Origin: Clostridia bacterium
GTDB lineage: Bacteria; Bacillota; Clostridia; Oscillospirales; CAG-272
Reading direction: 5' to 3'
DNA length: 40,183 nt
Assembly (NCBI GenBank): GCA_017613355.1
Contig: JAGAEA010000018.1
Span: 1 to 40,183, forward strand
Below the pieces are notes generated by a model, which was not told the origin of the DNA, did no database searches, and saw nothing but the letters and a program-made list of their open reading frames with translations. Shown one piece after another: positions 26,797 to 35,703 of the stretch; within the stretch, counting starts at the first letter, position 1; each line of letters begins with the position of its first letter. A program made the position numbers and the translations under genes.

Positions 26797-26811
26797 GTCG
26801 AATGCAGGTAA

Positions 26812-26838
26812 CGGTGTCGGGCGTTGCCGGGGACACCG
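26812..26838 (+). other. Intercistronic hairpin between purF and dapF
   Basis: CGGTGTC (26812-26818) pairs with GACACCG (26832-26838), enclosing a GGC-GTT-GCC hairpin. There is no T-run. It lies just upstream of the dapF ribosome site and could modulate message stability or termination. It is too small for a lysine riboswitch. Confidence 0.45.
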
Positions 26839-26857
26839 AATGAAAGGAGATACGTTC

Positions 26858-27652
26858 ATGCACTTTACGAAAATGCAGGGACTGGGGAACGACTATTTGT
26901 ATGTCTGGGGTGAAGTTCCCGAAAATATCGGCAATGTTTGCCAAAGGCTTTCCGACCGCCATTTCGGCGCGGGCTCCGACGGGATGATCTTCATTTCGCC
27001 GTCACAAGTCGCCGATTTCAAAATGCGCATTTTCAACGCGGACGGGAGCGAAGCGATGATGTGCGGCAACGGCATCCGCTGTGTCGGAAAATACGTTTAC
27101 GACAAAGGATATACCGACAGAACAAAGCTGACCGTTGAAACGCTTTCCGGCTTGAAGTCGTTGGAATTGCGCACAATGGGCGGTAAAGTCAAAGAGGTTG
27201 CGGTCGATATGGGGGACGTACGGGTTTCGGAGGAAATCCGACTGTCCCTTGGAAAAACCGATCTCGTTTGCACTCCCGTTTCGGTCGGAAACCCGCACGC
27301 GGTCACATTCGTTGACGATGCGGAACACACGCCCGTGGAAGCGCTCGGCGCACAAATCGAACACCATGCCGCTTTTCCGAACGGCGTGAACGCGGAGTTT
27401 GTGCAGGTACTTTCCGAAACCGAATTGCGAATGCGCGTATGGGAGCGCGGAAGCGGCGTGACGATGGCTTGCGGGACAGGTGCCTGCGCGTCGGTCGCGG
27501 CGGCGGTCGAAAAAGGATTTTGTCTGCGCGGCACACCGATTTTTGTTCATCTGGACGGCGGCGTTCTGGAAATAACCGTTTTGCAGAACGGTCGCGTCAT
27601 CATGACGGGACCTGCGGAAACCATTTACGAAGGGGATACGGGGATATGTTGA
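26858..27652 (+). CDS. dapF: Diaminopimelate epimerase
   Basis: Interconverts LL- and meso-diaminopimelate for lysine and peptidoglycan. The 264-aa protein has the two catalytic cysteines in AMMCGNGIRC (about residue 68) and MACGTGACAS (about 205), plus FTKMQGLGNDYLYV at the N terminus and VGNPHAVTFV. The ATG at 26858 has AAAGGAG 8 bases upstream, which decides against the in-frame ATG at 26840. The gene overlaps dapL by 7 bp. The two enzymes act consecutively: DapL makes LL-DAP and DapF makes meso-DAP. Confidence 0.95.
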   Translation: MHFTKMQGLGNDYLYVWGEVPENIGNVCQRLSDRHFGAGSDGMIFISPSQVADFKMRIFNADGSEAMMCGNGIRCVGKYVYDKGYTDRTKLTVETLSGLKSLELRTMGGKVKEVAVDMGDVRVSEEIRLSLGKTDLVCTPVSVGNPHAVTFVDDAEHTPVEALGAQIEHHAAFPNGVNAEFVQVLSETELRMRVWERGSGVTMACGTGACASVAAAVEKGFCLRGTPIFVHLDGGVLEITVLQNGRVIMTGPAETIYEGDTGIC

Positions 27653-28839
27653 AACCAAACCGAAATTACGCCGAATTGAAGGATTCCTACCTGTTTTACC
27701 GTATTTCGCAAAAGGTCAAAGCCTATCTTGCCGATCATCCGGGCGAAAGGCTGCTTCGGCTCGGGATCGGCGACGTTTCGCTCCCGCTTTGCGATGCGGT
27801 CATTCAAGCTCTTCACGAGGCAGTGGATGACCAAGCGAAAAAGGAGACTTTTCACGGCTATCTACCCGAATGCGGCGCTCCGTTTCTGCGCGAGGCGATC
27901 GCCGCGCACTATGCAAAGCGGGGCGTTTCGCTTGCCGCCGATGAAGTGTTCGTTTCAAGCGGTGCGAGCGATGAACTGGGAGATCTGCTGGATCTGTTCG
28001 ATCGGAGCAACACAGCCTTGATCATGGAACCGGCATATCCGGCATACGTGGACGCAAACGTCATGGCGGGCAGAACCATCGTTCATCTTCCATCCGGCGA
28101 GAAAGACGGATTTCTGCCGATGCCGGATGAATGTGCAAAAGCCGATCTGATCTATCTCTGTTCGCCCAACAATCCGACCGGATCGGTTTTCAACCGCGAA
28201 CAGTTGCAGGGATGGGTCGATTTCGCCAACGAAAACGGATCGGTCATCCTGTTTGACGCCGCTTACGAAGCGTTTATTGAGGATGATACCCTGCCGCACA
28301 GTATTTTTGAAATCGACGGAGCAAAGACCTGCGCGATCGAAATCTGCTCTCTTTCCAAAACCGCGGGTTTTACGGGAACGCGACTTGGCTACACCGTTAT
28401 TCCGAAAGCATTGGTGCGGGACGGAATGTCTTTGAATGAAATGTGGGTACGCAACCGCACCACCAAAACCAACGGCGTCTCCTATATCATCCAAAAGGGT
28501 GGCGCGGCGGTTTTCACGCCGGAAGGTCAAGCGCAGATCCAAGAGAATATCCGTGTATATAAGCAAAACGCAAAAGTTCTCATGCAGGCATTGGATGAAT
28601 GCGGTATCTCCTATTGCGGCGGAAAAAATGCGCCGTATATCTGGCTGAAATGTCCAAACGGAAAAAGCAGTTGGGAATTCTTTGACGAATTGCTGAATAA
28701 AGTTCAGATCGTCGGAACCCCGGGAGCGGGCTTCGGAGAATGCGGAGAAGGATATTTTCGTCTTTCCTCTTTTGGCAACACAGAGGATACCGCAGAGGCA
28801 GCGGTACGCCTGAAACGGCTTTTGAAGCAGAAACAATAG
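27646..28839 (+). CDS. dapL: LL-diaminopimelate aminotransferase
   Basis: PLP-dependent aminotransferase making LL-diaminopimelate from tetrahydrodipicolinate and glutamate in one step, bypassing the succinylase/acetylase routes. The 397-aa protein shows the family start YLFYRISQKVKAY, RLGIGDVSLPLC, GYLPECGAPFLREAIA, CSPNNPTGSVF, and the PLP lysine in SLSKTAGFTGTRLGY near residue 240. The start overlaps the dapF stop by 7 bp, so translation is coupled. Last gene of the rightward nitrogen operon, followed by a terminator. Because it uses glutamate as amino donor, its place after GS/amide genes is metabolically consistent. Confidence 0.93.
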   Translation: MLKPNRNYAELKDSYLFYRISQKVKAYLADHPGERLLRLGIGDVSLPLCDAVIQALHEAVDDQAKKETFHGYLPECGAPFLREAIAAHYAKRGVSLAADEVFVSSGASDELGDLLDLFDRSNTALIMEPAYPAYVDANVMAGRTIVHLPSGEKDGFLPMPDECAKADLIYLCSPNNPTGSVFNREQLQGWVDFANENGSVILFDAAYEAFIEDDTLPHSIFEIDGAKTCAIEICSLSKTAGFTGTRLGYTVIPKALVRDGMSLNEMWVRNRTTKTNGVSYIIQKGGAAVFTPEGQAQIQENIRVYKQNAKVLMQALDECGISYCGGKNAPYIWLKCPNGKSSWEFFDELLNKVQIVGTPGAGFGECGEGYFRLSSFGNTEDTAEAAVRLKRLLKQKQ

Positions 28840-28912
28840 CCGTTTGATCAACGGATTCCATTTTTTATTTCGATGTCGAAAGATTTTTTCTCAACGGCAA
28901 AAGCCTCTTTGG

Positions 28913-28939
28913 AACCACCTGTTCAGCAGGTGGTTTTCA
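28913..28939 (+). terminator. Terminator of the glnN-dapL operon
   Basis: AACCACCTG (28913-28921) and CAGGTGGTT (28927-28935) form a 9-bp GC-rich stem with a five-base loop, followed by a short T-tract. Located 73 bp after dapL. Confidence 0.75.
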
Positions 28940-28944
28940 ATTAC

Positions 28945-28989
28945 AAAAGCAACTCGTTTGAACCCACTGGATTCAAACGAGTTGCTTTT
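28945..28989 (-). terminator. Terminator of the tRNA-Ser gene
   Basis: An 18-bp perfect stem (28945-28962 with 28972-28989), A-run on one side and T-run on the other, immediately after the encoded CCA of the leftward tRNA gene. It can also stop rightward transcripts from the dapL operon. Confidence 0.92.
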
Positions 28990-29080
28990 GGCGGAGAAGG
29001 AGAGATTTGAACTCTCGCGCCGGTATAACCGACCTACACCCTTAGCAGGGGCGCCTCTTCGGCCTCTTGAGTACTTCTCC
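28989..29080 (-). tRNA. tRNA-Ser (anticodon GCU)
   Basis: Read on the minus strand: acceptor stem GGAGAAG/CTTCTCC, D-arm region, anticodon loop CTGCTAA giving anticodon GCU (reads AGC and AGU), a long variable arm typical of serine tRNAs, T-arm GAGAG-TTCAAAT-CTCTC, discriminator G and an encoded CCA. Total 92 nt. It has its own promoter and terminator. Confidence 0.97.
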
Positions 29081-29128
29081 GTGTACTCATCCGCAAAATG
29101 CCGGTTGCAGTCTCTTGCGGACTTTTTT

Positions 29129-29157
29129 ATTATACCTTGTTTTCGCTGTTTTGTCAA
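29129..29157 (-). promoter_or_regulatory. Promoter of tRNA-Ser
   Basis: On the minus strand TTGACA (29157-29152), 17-bp spacer, TATAAT (29134-29129): a perfect consensus. Start near 29122, leaving a leader of about 40 nt (with a CCGCAA/TTGCGG hairpin) for processing. Confidence 0.9.
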
Positions 29158-29228
29158 TAGCTTTTTCAACATTTTTGCCCCTTCCTTCAAAAAATCGAAA
29201 GGCGGAAAACGAAAAAACGGCTCCGTCC

Positions 29229-29257
29229 TTGACATTCTTTCCGAACTATGATAGAAT
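29229..29257 (+). promoter_or_regulatory. Promoter of the ABC exporter
   Basis: TTGACA (29229-29234), 17-bp spacer, TAGAAT (29252-29257). Start near 29264, about 32 nt before the ATG. Confidence 0.82.
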
Positions 29258-29295
29258 AGGAATAACTCTATATCTGACCTTTGTGTGAGGACATT

Positions 29296-31017
29296 ATGCT
29301 CAAACGATTTATTTCTTATTATAAACCGCACCGTCTCGTTTTTTGGCTCGATCTGTTCGCCGCTCTCGGCGTTTCTCTCATCGGTGCGCTCTATCCCATG
29401 GTAACGCGTCGGATGCTCAACGTTTATATCCCCGATCGCCAATATAAAATGATTCTGATCATGGGGCTTTCGTTGCTTGCGATCTACATCGTCCGTATGC
29501 TCCTCAACTATTTCATGCAGTATTACGGTCACGTCATGGGCGTTCGGATGCAGCAGCAAATGCGGAGGGAAATGTTCCGCCACCTCGAAACGCTCCCCTA
29601 CCGTTTTTATGACGATCACGAAACGGGGAAACTGATGTCCCGCATTACAAACGATCTGATGGATGTCAGTGAGCTTGCCCACCACGGACCCGAAAACCTC
29701 ATTATTTCCGCCATTTCCATCGTGGTTTCCTTCGTCTATCTTTCCACCATCAATATCTGGCTGACGCTCATCATTTTTGCCTGTGTTCCGTTTTTACTGC
29801 TCGTTTCGCTGTTCTTGCGCCGCAAAATGCGCGCGGCGTTTCAGAAGAGCCGTCAGTCTGTTGCGGAGATCAACGCTTCGATCGAAAGCAGTATTTCGGG
29901 CATCCGCGTGACCAAAGCGTTCAACAACGCCGCCAAAGAAGAAGAAAAATTCGAGCGCGGCAACGAGCGTTTCGCGTCCGCCCGCAAGGAAGCTTACCAT
30001 GCCATGGGGCAGTTCCACGCGGGGACGTCCTTCATTACCGACATTTTCAACGTGGTCGTTCTGATCGCCGGCGGCATTTTCCTTTACCGCGGCGACATTC
30101 TCTTCGGCGATTATTCCGCATTTATCGTTTCGGTCAACCTGTTCATTTCTCCCGTCACCACGCTTATCAACTTCATGGAGCAGTACCAAGAGGGCGTGAC
30201 GGGCTTCGAGCGGTTCGTCGAGATCATGGACACCGAGCCCGAGCAGGACGCCGACGGAGCGGCTGACATGGGGCGCGCGGAGGGACACATCGAGTTTCGT
30301 GACGTGACCTATGCCTACGACGGAGAGCATGACGTTCTCGATCATGTGAGCCTTGACATTGAAACGGGGAAAAAGTTTGCTTTGGTCGGACCGTCGGGTG
30401 GTGGGAAAACGACGATTTGCCACTTGATCCCGCACTTTTACGACGTGACCGACGGGGAAATTCTGATCGACGGCAAAGATCTTCATTCGGTCACCATGCA
30501 ATCCCTGCGCCGCAATATCGGCATCGTTCAGCAAGACGTTTACCTGTTCAACGCGAGCATCCGCGAAAACATCCTCTATGGGCGTCTCGACGCCACCGAG
30601 GAAGAGGTTGTGGAAGCGGCGAAGCGCGCCAACATCCACGATTATATCCTGTCTTTGCCGAACGGTTATGAAACGCAGATCGGAGAACGTGGGGTTCGCC
30701 TTTCGGGCGGGCAAAGGCAACGGCTTTCCATTGCACGGGTCTTTCTCAAAAATCCGCCGATCCTGATCCTCGACGAAGCCACCAGCGCGCTTGACAACAC
30801 TACCGAAATTCTGATCCAGCAGGCATTGGACGAGCTTTGCCGCGGGAGAACGACCCTCGTGGTGGCACATCGGCTTTCCACCGTGAAAAACGCGGACGAG
30901 ATCGCCGTGATCGAAAGAGGGCGGGTCACCGAGCAGGGGACCCACGCGGAACTGATCGCCCGCGAGGGAACCTATGCGTCTCTTTACCGCCTTCAATTTC
31001 GTGACGAAGACCGTTGA
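29296..31017 (+). CDS. ABC transporter, fused permease/ATPase (exporter type)
   Basis: Half-transporter exporter of 573 aa, expected to work as a homodimer in the cytoplasmic membrane. Six membrane helices lie in residues 1-310, with the coupling segment YRFYDDHETGKLMSRITNDL. The ATPase domain has Walker A GPSGGGKTT near 367, Q-loop VQQDVYLF, signature LSGGQRQR near 475, Walker B ILILDEATS and switch AHRLS. The substrate cannot be read; the family exports lipids, drugs and peptides. The ATG at 29296 with GTGAGG upstream was preferred over TTG 29281. Single-gene unit with its own promoter. No clear intrinsic terminator follows in 31018-31110. Confidence 0.93.
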   Translation: MLKRFISYYKPHRLVFWLDLFAALGVSLIGALYPMVTRRMLNVYIPDRQYKMILIMGLSLLAIYIVRMLLNYFMQYYGHVMGVRMQQQMRREMFRHLETLPYRFYDDHETGKLMSRITNDLMDVSELAHHGPENLIISAISIVVSFVYLSTINIWLTLIIFACVPFLLLVSLFLRRKMRAAFQKSRQSVAEINASIESSISGIRVTKAFNNAAKEEEKFERGNERFASARKEAYHAMGQFHAGTSFITDIFNVVVLIAGGIFLYRGDILFGDYSAFIVSVNLFISPVTTLINFMEQYQEGVTGFERFVEIMDTEPEQDADGAADMGRAEGHIEFRDVTYAYDGEHDVLDHVSLDIETGKKFALVGPSGGGKTTICHLIPHFYDVTDGEILIDGKDLHSVTMQSLRRNIGIVQQDVYLFNASIRENILYGRLDATEEEVVEAAKRANIHDYILSLPNGYETQIGERGVRLSGGQRQRLSIARVFLKNPPILILDEATSALDNTTEILIQQALDELCRGRTTLVVAHRLSTVKNADEIAVIERGRVTEQGTHAELIAREGTYASLYRLQFRDEDR

Positions 31018-31087
31018 GTTTTCCCGCAAGTCCGCGCCAGATGTCGAAAACGACCGAAAGATTTTTCAAAAAAAACGGGAAAAGGTC

Positions 31088-31116
31088 TTTTCAAGCGACC
31101 CGATTTATTGTATAAT
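31088..31116 (+). promoter_or_regulatory. Likely promoter of zapA
   Basis: TATAAT at 31111-31116 is a perfect -10 box; the -35 region at the right spacing is only TTTTCA. Start near 31123, 33 nt before the zapA ATG. Confidence 0.55.
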
Positions 31117-31155
31117 AAAATAAGATACAGGATTTTCGGAAAGGATCGCGCGAAA

Positions 31156-31701
31156 ATGAAACAAAGGTATAACATTACGGTTGCGGATATGCAACTGAAT
31201 ATCATCAGCGATGCGTCACAGGACGAAGTGGAGAACATTGTGGGTATCCTCGACCGTCGGATGCGGGACATCAATCTCAAAAGTCCCCGCTGTACCAAAA
31301 ACGAGGCGGCGATCCTATGCGCCCTTTCCTATTGTTCGGAGCGGCTTGCCGCGCAGGAAGCCTACAAAAAGGCGGAAAAGGACGCTTCCCGCTTTGCGGC
31401 GGAGAACGAACACCTGAAAAAAGCGGTGGAAGACCTGCGCGCGGAGCTGGAAACCGTGCGGCAGGACAACGCCGCTATGCGTTTGGTTCTCGAACACGCC
31501 GCCGAAAAACCCCAACAGCTTTCTTTCGAGGGGCGGGAATTCGACACGGCGCCCGTGGAAACGCCCGCGCCGGAAGAGCCGTCTGTGAGAGCGGAGAGCG
31601 AAGCGACCGCGGCGCGGGAAACGGAAGAGAAGAGCATGAAAGCGGCGAATAAACGCCGCGTGGGTACCATGTTCGATCTGCTGACGTTCAGCGATATCTG
31701 A
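31156..31701 (+). CDS. zapA: Cell division protein ZapA-like
   Basis: ZapA promotes bundling of FtsZ filaments at the division site. The 181-aa protein has the family head, NITVADMQLNIISDASQDEVENIVGILDRRM (sheet and first helix), then a coiled coil with heptads (about 60-115, EKDASRFAAENEHLKKAVED). A low-complexity acidic/Ala-rich tail follows, which is longer than in typical ZapA (about 100 aa). The ATG at 31156 with AAGGA upstream was chosen. It is 2 bp from the U32 gene; the zapA-U32 pair is common in Clostridia, which supports the call. Confidence 0.82.
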   Translation: MKQRYNITVADMQLNIISDASQDEVENIVGILDRRMRDINLKSPRCTKNEAAILCALSYCSERLAAQEAYKKAEKDASRFAAENEHLKKAVEDLRAELETVRQDNAAMRLVLEHAAEKPQQLSFEGREFDTAPVETPAPEEPSVRAESEATAARETEEKSMKAANKRRVGTMFDLLTFSDI

Positions 31702-31703
31702 CG

Positions 31704-33713
31704 ATGAAAAAACCGATCGAGAAACCCGAGTTGCTTTGCCCGGCAGGATCCGTGTCGGCATTGGACGCCGCTATTGAAGGCGGGGCGGACGCCGTTTATC
31801 TCGGCGGCGTTGCGATGAACGCTCGGATCCATGCCGGTAATTTTTCTCCCGAAGCTTTGCGCGAAGCGGTGCGAAAAGCGCACGCCTACGGCGTAAAGGT
31901 TTATCTGACGCTCAACACGTTGGTAACCGACCGCGAGTTGCCGCAGTTTCTCGACGCGGCTTGGGACGCGGCGGAAGCGGGCGTTGACGCGCTGATCGTT
32001 GCCGACGTCGGCGGTGCCATGGCGATCCGAAGGGCAATCCCTTCGTTGGAGCTCCACGCAAGTACGCAAATGTCGGGGCATAACAGCGCCATGGCGGAAC
32101 AACTGCGGGCGTTCGGCTTTTACCGCATGGTCGCGGCGCGGGAAATCTCGAAAGAGAACCTTGTCCGCCTTTTGCAGGAATCCCCGATCGAAACCGAACT
32201 GTTCGTTCACGGCGCGCTTTGCGTCAGTCATTCGGGGCAATGTCTGTTTTCCTCTGTAGTGGGAGGTCGGAGCGGCAATCGCGGCGACTGTGCCCAACCT
32301 TGCCGACTGCCCTACAACGGTTCCTATCCGCTCTCGCTCAAAGACCTTTCTTTGGCGGAGCATATCCCCGAGTTGATCTCGCTCGGCGTCGCGTCGCTCA
32401 AAATCGAGGGACGCATGAAAGCGCCCGAGTATGTGCGCGACGTTACGCGCGTTTTCCGACGGCTCCTGGACGAAAACCGACCCGCCGACGCAGAGGAGAT
32501 GCGCGTGCTTTCGGACGCTTTTTCCCGAGGCGGTTTTACCGACGGGTATTATACGGGGCGGCTCGACCGCTCTATGCTCGGCGTTCGGAGCGAAGCGGAC
32601 AAACGGAACACCCGCGAGGTTTTTTCTTTTGCGGGCTTGGCGAAAAAAGTCGATGTGTCTTTATTCGTGTCGTTCCGAAGCGACGAACCCGTCAAACTCT
32701 CTTTGACAACGAAAGACCGGAGCGTAACGGTCGCGGGCGACGTCCCGCAGATCGCGCGCACCGCGCCGCTTTCGCGGGAGGATTTGATCCGCAGTCTTTC
32801 GCGCATGGGCGGAACGCCGTACCGCGTTGCCGAAGCGCAAACCGACGCGGAAGAGGGACTGATGCTTCCCGTGTCGAAGTTGAACGACCTGCGCCGCCGC
32901 GCGATCGACGCGCTGGATGCCGCTGCCGCGCCGAAGGGGAGGGAACGTCTGCCCATCGAATGGCGGCGACCCGACGGAGCACGGGAGGCTGTTCGATCGG
33001 CAAGGTTTGACAGCCGCGAACAGATCACGCCCGCCGCGCTTGCATATTTTGAAAGGGTTTACCTACCGCTTTTCGCGTTTGAAGCACCCGCAAACGGTGT
33101 TGTGATGCCGCCCGTCATTTTCGACGGCGACATGGACGCGGTCCGTGCGCAGTTATCCGAGACGAAACAAAAGGGCGCGCGTTGGGCACTCGTTGGCAAC
33201 CTCGGCCATCTCGGGTTGGTTCTCGAAGCGGGTTTGGAACCCGTCGGCGATTACCGACTGAACGTTACCAACCGCGAGAGCGCGGCACTTTGCCGTGATC
33301 TCGGAATGAAAGAGACGATCCTTTCCCCCGAACTGACCCTGCCGCAGTTGCGGGACGTCGGCGGGAACACGTCCGCGATCGTTTACGGGCGACTGCCGCT
33401 GATGACGCTTGAACGGTGCATTTCCCAAGGACTTGTCGGGTGCGATGCTTGTCGGGAAGGGAGAGCCGTTCTCAAAGATCGCCGAGGCGTTTCGTTCCCC
33501 GTTCTGCGGGAGTGGGAACACCGCAACGTCGTCTATAACAGCCTGCCGACCTGTATGTCGGATCGACTTGACGACCTGTTGCGCAACGGGATCGCCGCAC
33601 GGCACTTTATTTTCTCGGTGGAAACGCCGAAAGAGGTCGATCGGGTGATCGACGCGTTTCGGAAGGGTCTGCCGCTCGGCGAGCAAGTTCGCCGGATCCC
33701 GAACCGATTATGA
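31704..33713 (+). CDS. U32-family protein, RlhA/YdcP-like
   Basis: Member of the peptidase U32 family, now linked in several branches to RNA hydroxylation rather than proteolysis. 669 aa. The N-terminal half is the U32 core: ELLCPAGSVSALDAAIEGGADAVYLGG, LYASTQM-like LHASTQMSGHNS, then the Cys motif HGALCVSHSGQC and GNRGDCAQPCRLPY, likely iron-sulfur ligands. SLKIEGRMKAPEYV follows. The region after about residue 370 is the DUF3656-type insertion, and the C terminus has another NSLPTCMSDRL block. The domain order and length match E. coli RlhA, which makes 5-hydroxycytidine in 23S rRNA, so that is a reasonable hypothesis. No ribosome site is visible; it starts 2 bp after zapA and is probably coupled. 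Overlaps the next long frame as ATGA. Confidence 0.85.
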   Translation: MKKPIEKPELLCPAGSVSALDAAIEGGADAVYLGGVAMNARIHAGNFSPEALREAVRKAHAYGVKVYLTLNTLVTDRELPQFLDAAWDAAEAGVDALIVADVGGAMAIRRAIPSLELHASTQMSGHNSAMAEQLRAFGFYRMVAAREISKENLVRLLQESPIETELFVHGALCVSHSGQCLFSSVVGGRSGNRGDCAQPCRLPYNGSYPLSLKDLSLAEHIPELISLGVASLKIEGRMKAPEYVRDVTRVFRRLLDENRPADAEEMRVLSDAFSRGGFTDGYYTGRLDRSMLGVRSEADKRNTREVFSFAGLAKKVDVSLFVSFRSDEPVKLSLTTKDRSVTVAGDVPQIARTAPLSREDLIRSLSRMGGTPYRVAEAQTDAEEGLMLPVSKLNDLRRRAIDALDAAAAPKGRERLPIEWRRPDGAREAVRSARFDSREQITPAALAYFERVYLPLFAFEAPANGVVMPPVIFDGDMDAVRAQLSETKQKGARWALVGNLGHLGLVLEAGLEPVGDYRLNVTNRESAALCRDLGMKETILSPELTLPQLRDVGGNTSAIVYGRLPLMTLERCISQGLVGCDACREGRAVLKDRRGVSFPVLREWEHRNVVYNSLPTCMSDRLDDLLRNGIAARHFIFSVETPKEVDRVIDAFRKGLPLGEQVRRIPNRL

Positions 33714-33736
33714 CCCCGAAAGGAGGACAGCGCCCC

Positions 33737-35263
33737 GTGCTGCGGGTATTTTACATCAAAATCAAGGAGTCGGCGTTGTCTGTTCTCCCCGTCACGTTGA
33801 TCGTTCTTTTGCTCAATTTAACGCCGTTGGTGAAGTTTGATCTGCGGGAAACGGCGGTATTTCTCATTGCCGCCGCAATTCTCATTTTGGGAATGGCGCT
33901 CTTCAATCTCGGCGCGGATATGGCAATGACGCCCATGGGCGAGCAGGTTGGATCGGGTCTTTCGCGCTCGCGGAGCCTGTGGCTTTTGGTGTTCGTTTGC
34001 TTTTTGCTCGGCGTTTTCATCACGGTCGCGGAGCCCGACCTTTCGGTGCTTGCCGCACAGGTCTCGGACGTTCTGAACAGCCCCGTGCTCATCATCACGG
34101 TCGGGATCGGCGTCGGGCTTTTCCTCGTGTTCGCGATCCTGCGGATCGTAACGAGGCAGAGCCTCTCTTCGCTTCTCATGTTTTTCTATATGTTGCTTTT
34201 CGCGCTTGCCGCAATGGTCGTAACGGCGGGGAACGGCGGCTTTCTGCCCGTGGCGTTCGATTCGGGCGGGGTCACGACGGGTCCCATCACGGTTCCGTTC
34301 ATCATGGCGCTCGGCGTCGGCGTTGCGACCACGTTGGGTGGTAAAAACGCGAGTGAAAACAGTTTCGGGTTGGTGGCGCTCTGCTCGGTCGGACCGATCC
34401 TCGCGGTCATGGCGCTCGGCATCGCGGCGGACGGTTCGGTTTCCTACACGCTCGCCGATTACAGCGTGGAGGCGTACCTCGGTTCCGCGCTGTTCGGCAC
34501 CTTGCTTTCGGTTGCCAAGGAAGTGGGAATTTCCATTGGATTGATCGTTCTCTTTTTCGCGATCCTGCAAGCGGTTTTCCTGCACCTGCCGCGCCGGAAG
34601 ATTTACCAAATGGTGATCGGTATTTTCTATACCTTTTTCGGGTTGGTTCTCTTTCTCACGGCGGCGACCGTCGGTTTCATGCCGATCGGCTTCAAGATCG
34701 GAACGGAGCTTGCCGAGGGACATCGGCAACTGCTCCCGCTTTTCGGTTTTCTTCTCGGGCTTGTGGTGGTTCTCGCGGAGCCTGCCGTTCACGTTCTCAA
34801 TCGACAGGTCGAAGAAATTACCAACGGGAGCGTGTCCAAGCGCTCCATGCTGTTGGCGCTTTCGATCGGCGTCGGGATTTCCATTGGGCTTTCCATGCTC
34901 CGTATCCTGCTCCATTTCAGCATCCTGTATTATTTGATCCCCGGATATTTTATTTCCCTCGGGCTTTCCTTCTTTGTTCCCAAAATCTATACCGCGATCG
35001 CGTTCGACTCGGGCGGCGTTGCGAGCGGGCCTTTAACGTCGAGCTTCATTTTGCCGTTTGCCATTGGCGCGTGCTGCGCGGCGCAGGGGATCGATCACGT
35101 GATGAGCGACGCTTTCGGCGTAGTCGCCATGGTGGCGATGACCCCGCTCATCACCATTCAGCTTCTCGGCTTCCGCGCGATTATGGCAAAGAAAGTCCGC
35201 GAGAATATCGCGATGAAGCGCATCCTCGACGCCGATGACGAGCAGATCATCAACTTTCTGTGA
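33737..35263 (+). CDS. DUF1538 family membrane protein
   Basis: Polytopic inner-membrane protein of about 508 aa and roughly 12-14 hydrophobic segments, DUF1538 family, presumed transporter with unknown substrate. It is an internal duplication. Each half has a hydrophobic helix, a polar loop (MAMTPMGEQVGSGL versus FMPIGFKIGTELAEG), a VAEPDLSVLAAQV / LAEPAVHVLNRQV block and AFDSGGVTTGPITVPFI / AFDSGGVASGPLTSSFI. The paired FDSGGV-GP motifs likely line a pore or substrate site. GTG at 33737, preceded by AAAGGAGG, was chosen; ATG at 33710, overlapping the previous stop, is the alternative. Two PII-like genes follow directly, suggesting regulated transport analogous to Amt-GlnK. Confidence 0.85.
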   Translation: MLRVFYIKIKESALSVLPVTLIVLLLNLTPLVKFDLRETAVFLIAAAILILGMALFNLGADMAMTPMGEQVGSGLSRSRSLWLLVFVCFLLGVFITVAEPDLSVLAAQVSDVLNSPVLIITVGIGVGLFLVFAILRIVTRQSLSSLLMFFYMLLFALAAMVVTAGNGGFLPVAFDSGGVTTGPITVPFIMALGVGVATTLGGKNASENSFGLVALCSVGPILAVMALGIAADGSVSYTLADYSVEAYLGSALFGTLLSVAKEVGISIGLIVLFFAILQAVFLHLPRRKIYQMVIGIFYTFFGLVLFLTAATVGFMPIGFKIGTELAEGHRQLLPLFGFLLGLVVVLAEPAVHVLNRQVEEITNGSVSKRSMLLALSIGVGISIGLSMLRILLHFSILYYLIPGYFISLGLSFFVPKIYTAIAFDSGGVASGPLTSSFILPFAIGACCAAQGIDHVMSDAFGVVAMVAMTPLITIQLLGFRAIMAKKVRENIAMKRILDADDEQIINFL

Positions 35264-35277
35264 AAAGGGGGAGCAAC

Positions 35278-35703
35278 ATGAACGACGCAACAAAGCCGCG
35301 CGTCCGTCGGCAACGGAACGGACATTCCGCGTCGGAGCCTTCCGCCGTGAAGAAGCTCAAATTGCTGATTACGGTCGTCAACAAGAACAAAACGGAATTT
35401 TACACCGACCTTTTGCAGTCTTTTGAAATCAATATGCAATTGGTGATGCGGGCACATGGCACGGCAGGTTCGGAAATGCTCCACTATATGGGGTTGGAGG
35501 AATCCGAAAAAACGGTCATTTTCAGCCTGATCCGCGAGGATCGAGCCGCCGCGGCGCTTGCCGCGCTGGATGAAAAATTCCGAACGATACGGGGCGGCAA
35601 GGGGATCGCCTACACCGTTCCGATCTCCGGTGTGATCGGCGCCGCGATCTATCAGTTCCTCTCAAATCAACCAACTCCGGGGAAAGGAGAAAACGCACGA
35701 TGA
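35278..35703 (+). CDS. PII-like signalling protein 1 (DUF1538-associated)
   Basis: 141 aa with a basic, disordered N-terminal 30 residues, then a PII-like ferredoxin fold: KLKLLITVVNKNKTEFYTDLL, a short T-loop-like region (RAHGTAGSEMLHYMG), EKTVIFSLIREDRAAAALAAL and the nucleotide-loop block GGKGIAYTVPISGVIG, which corresponds to GDGKIFV-P in true PII. The canonical T-loop QKG...YRG motif is absent. ATG at 35278 with AAAGGGGGA upstream. It lies 14 bp after the DUF1538 gene and overlaps the next gene as ATGA, so the three form a unit. Role as a cytosolic sensor of the transporter is inferred. Confidence 0.75.
   Translation: MNDATKPRVRRQRNGHSASEPSAVKKLKLLITVVNKNKTEFYTDLLQSFEINMQLVMRAHGTAGSEMLHYMGLEESEKTVIFSLIREDRAAAALAALDEKFRTIRGGKGIAYTVPISGVIGAAIYQFLSNQPTPGKGENAR

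Noticed and set aside
26797-26857. Lysine riboswitch before dapF
   Set aside because: Only a 27-bp hairpin is present; the lysine aptamer is about 170 nt with five helices.
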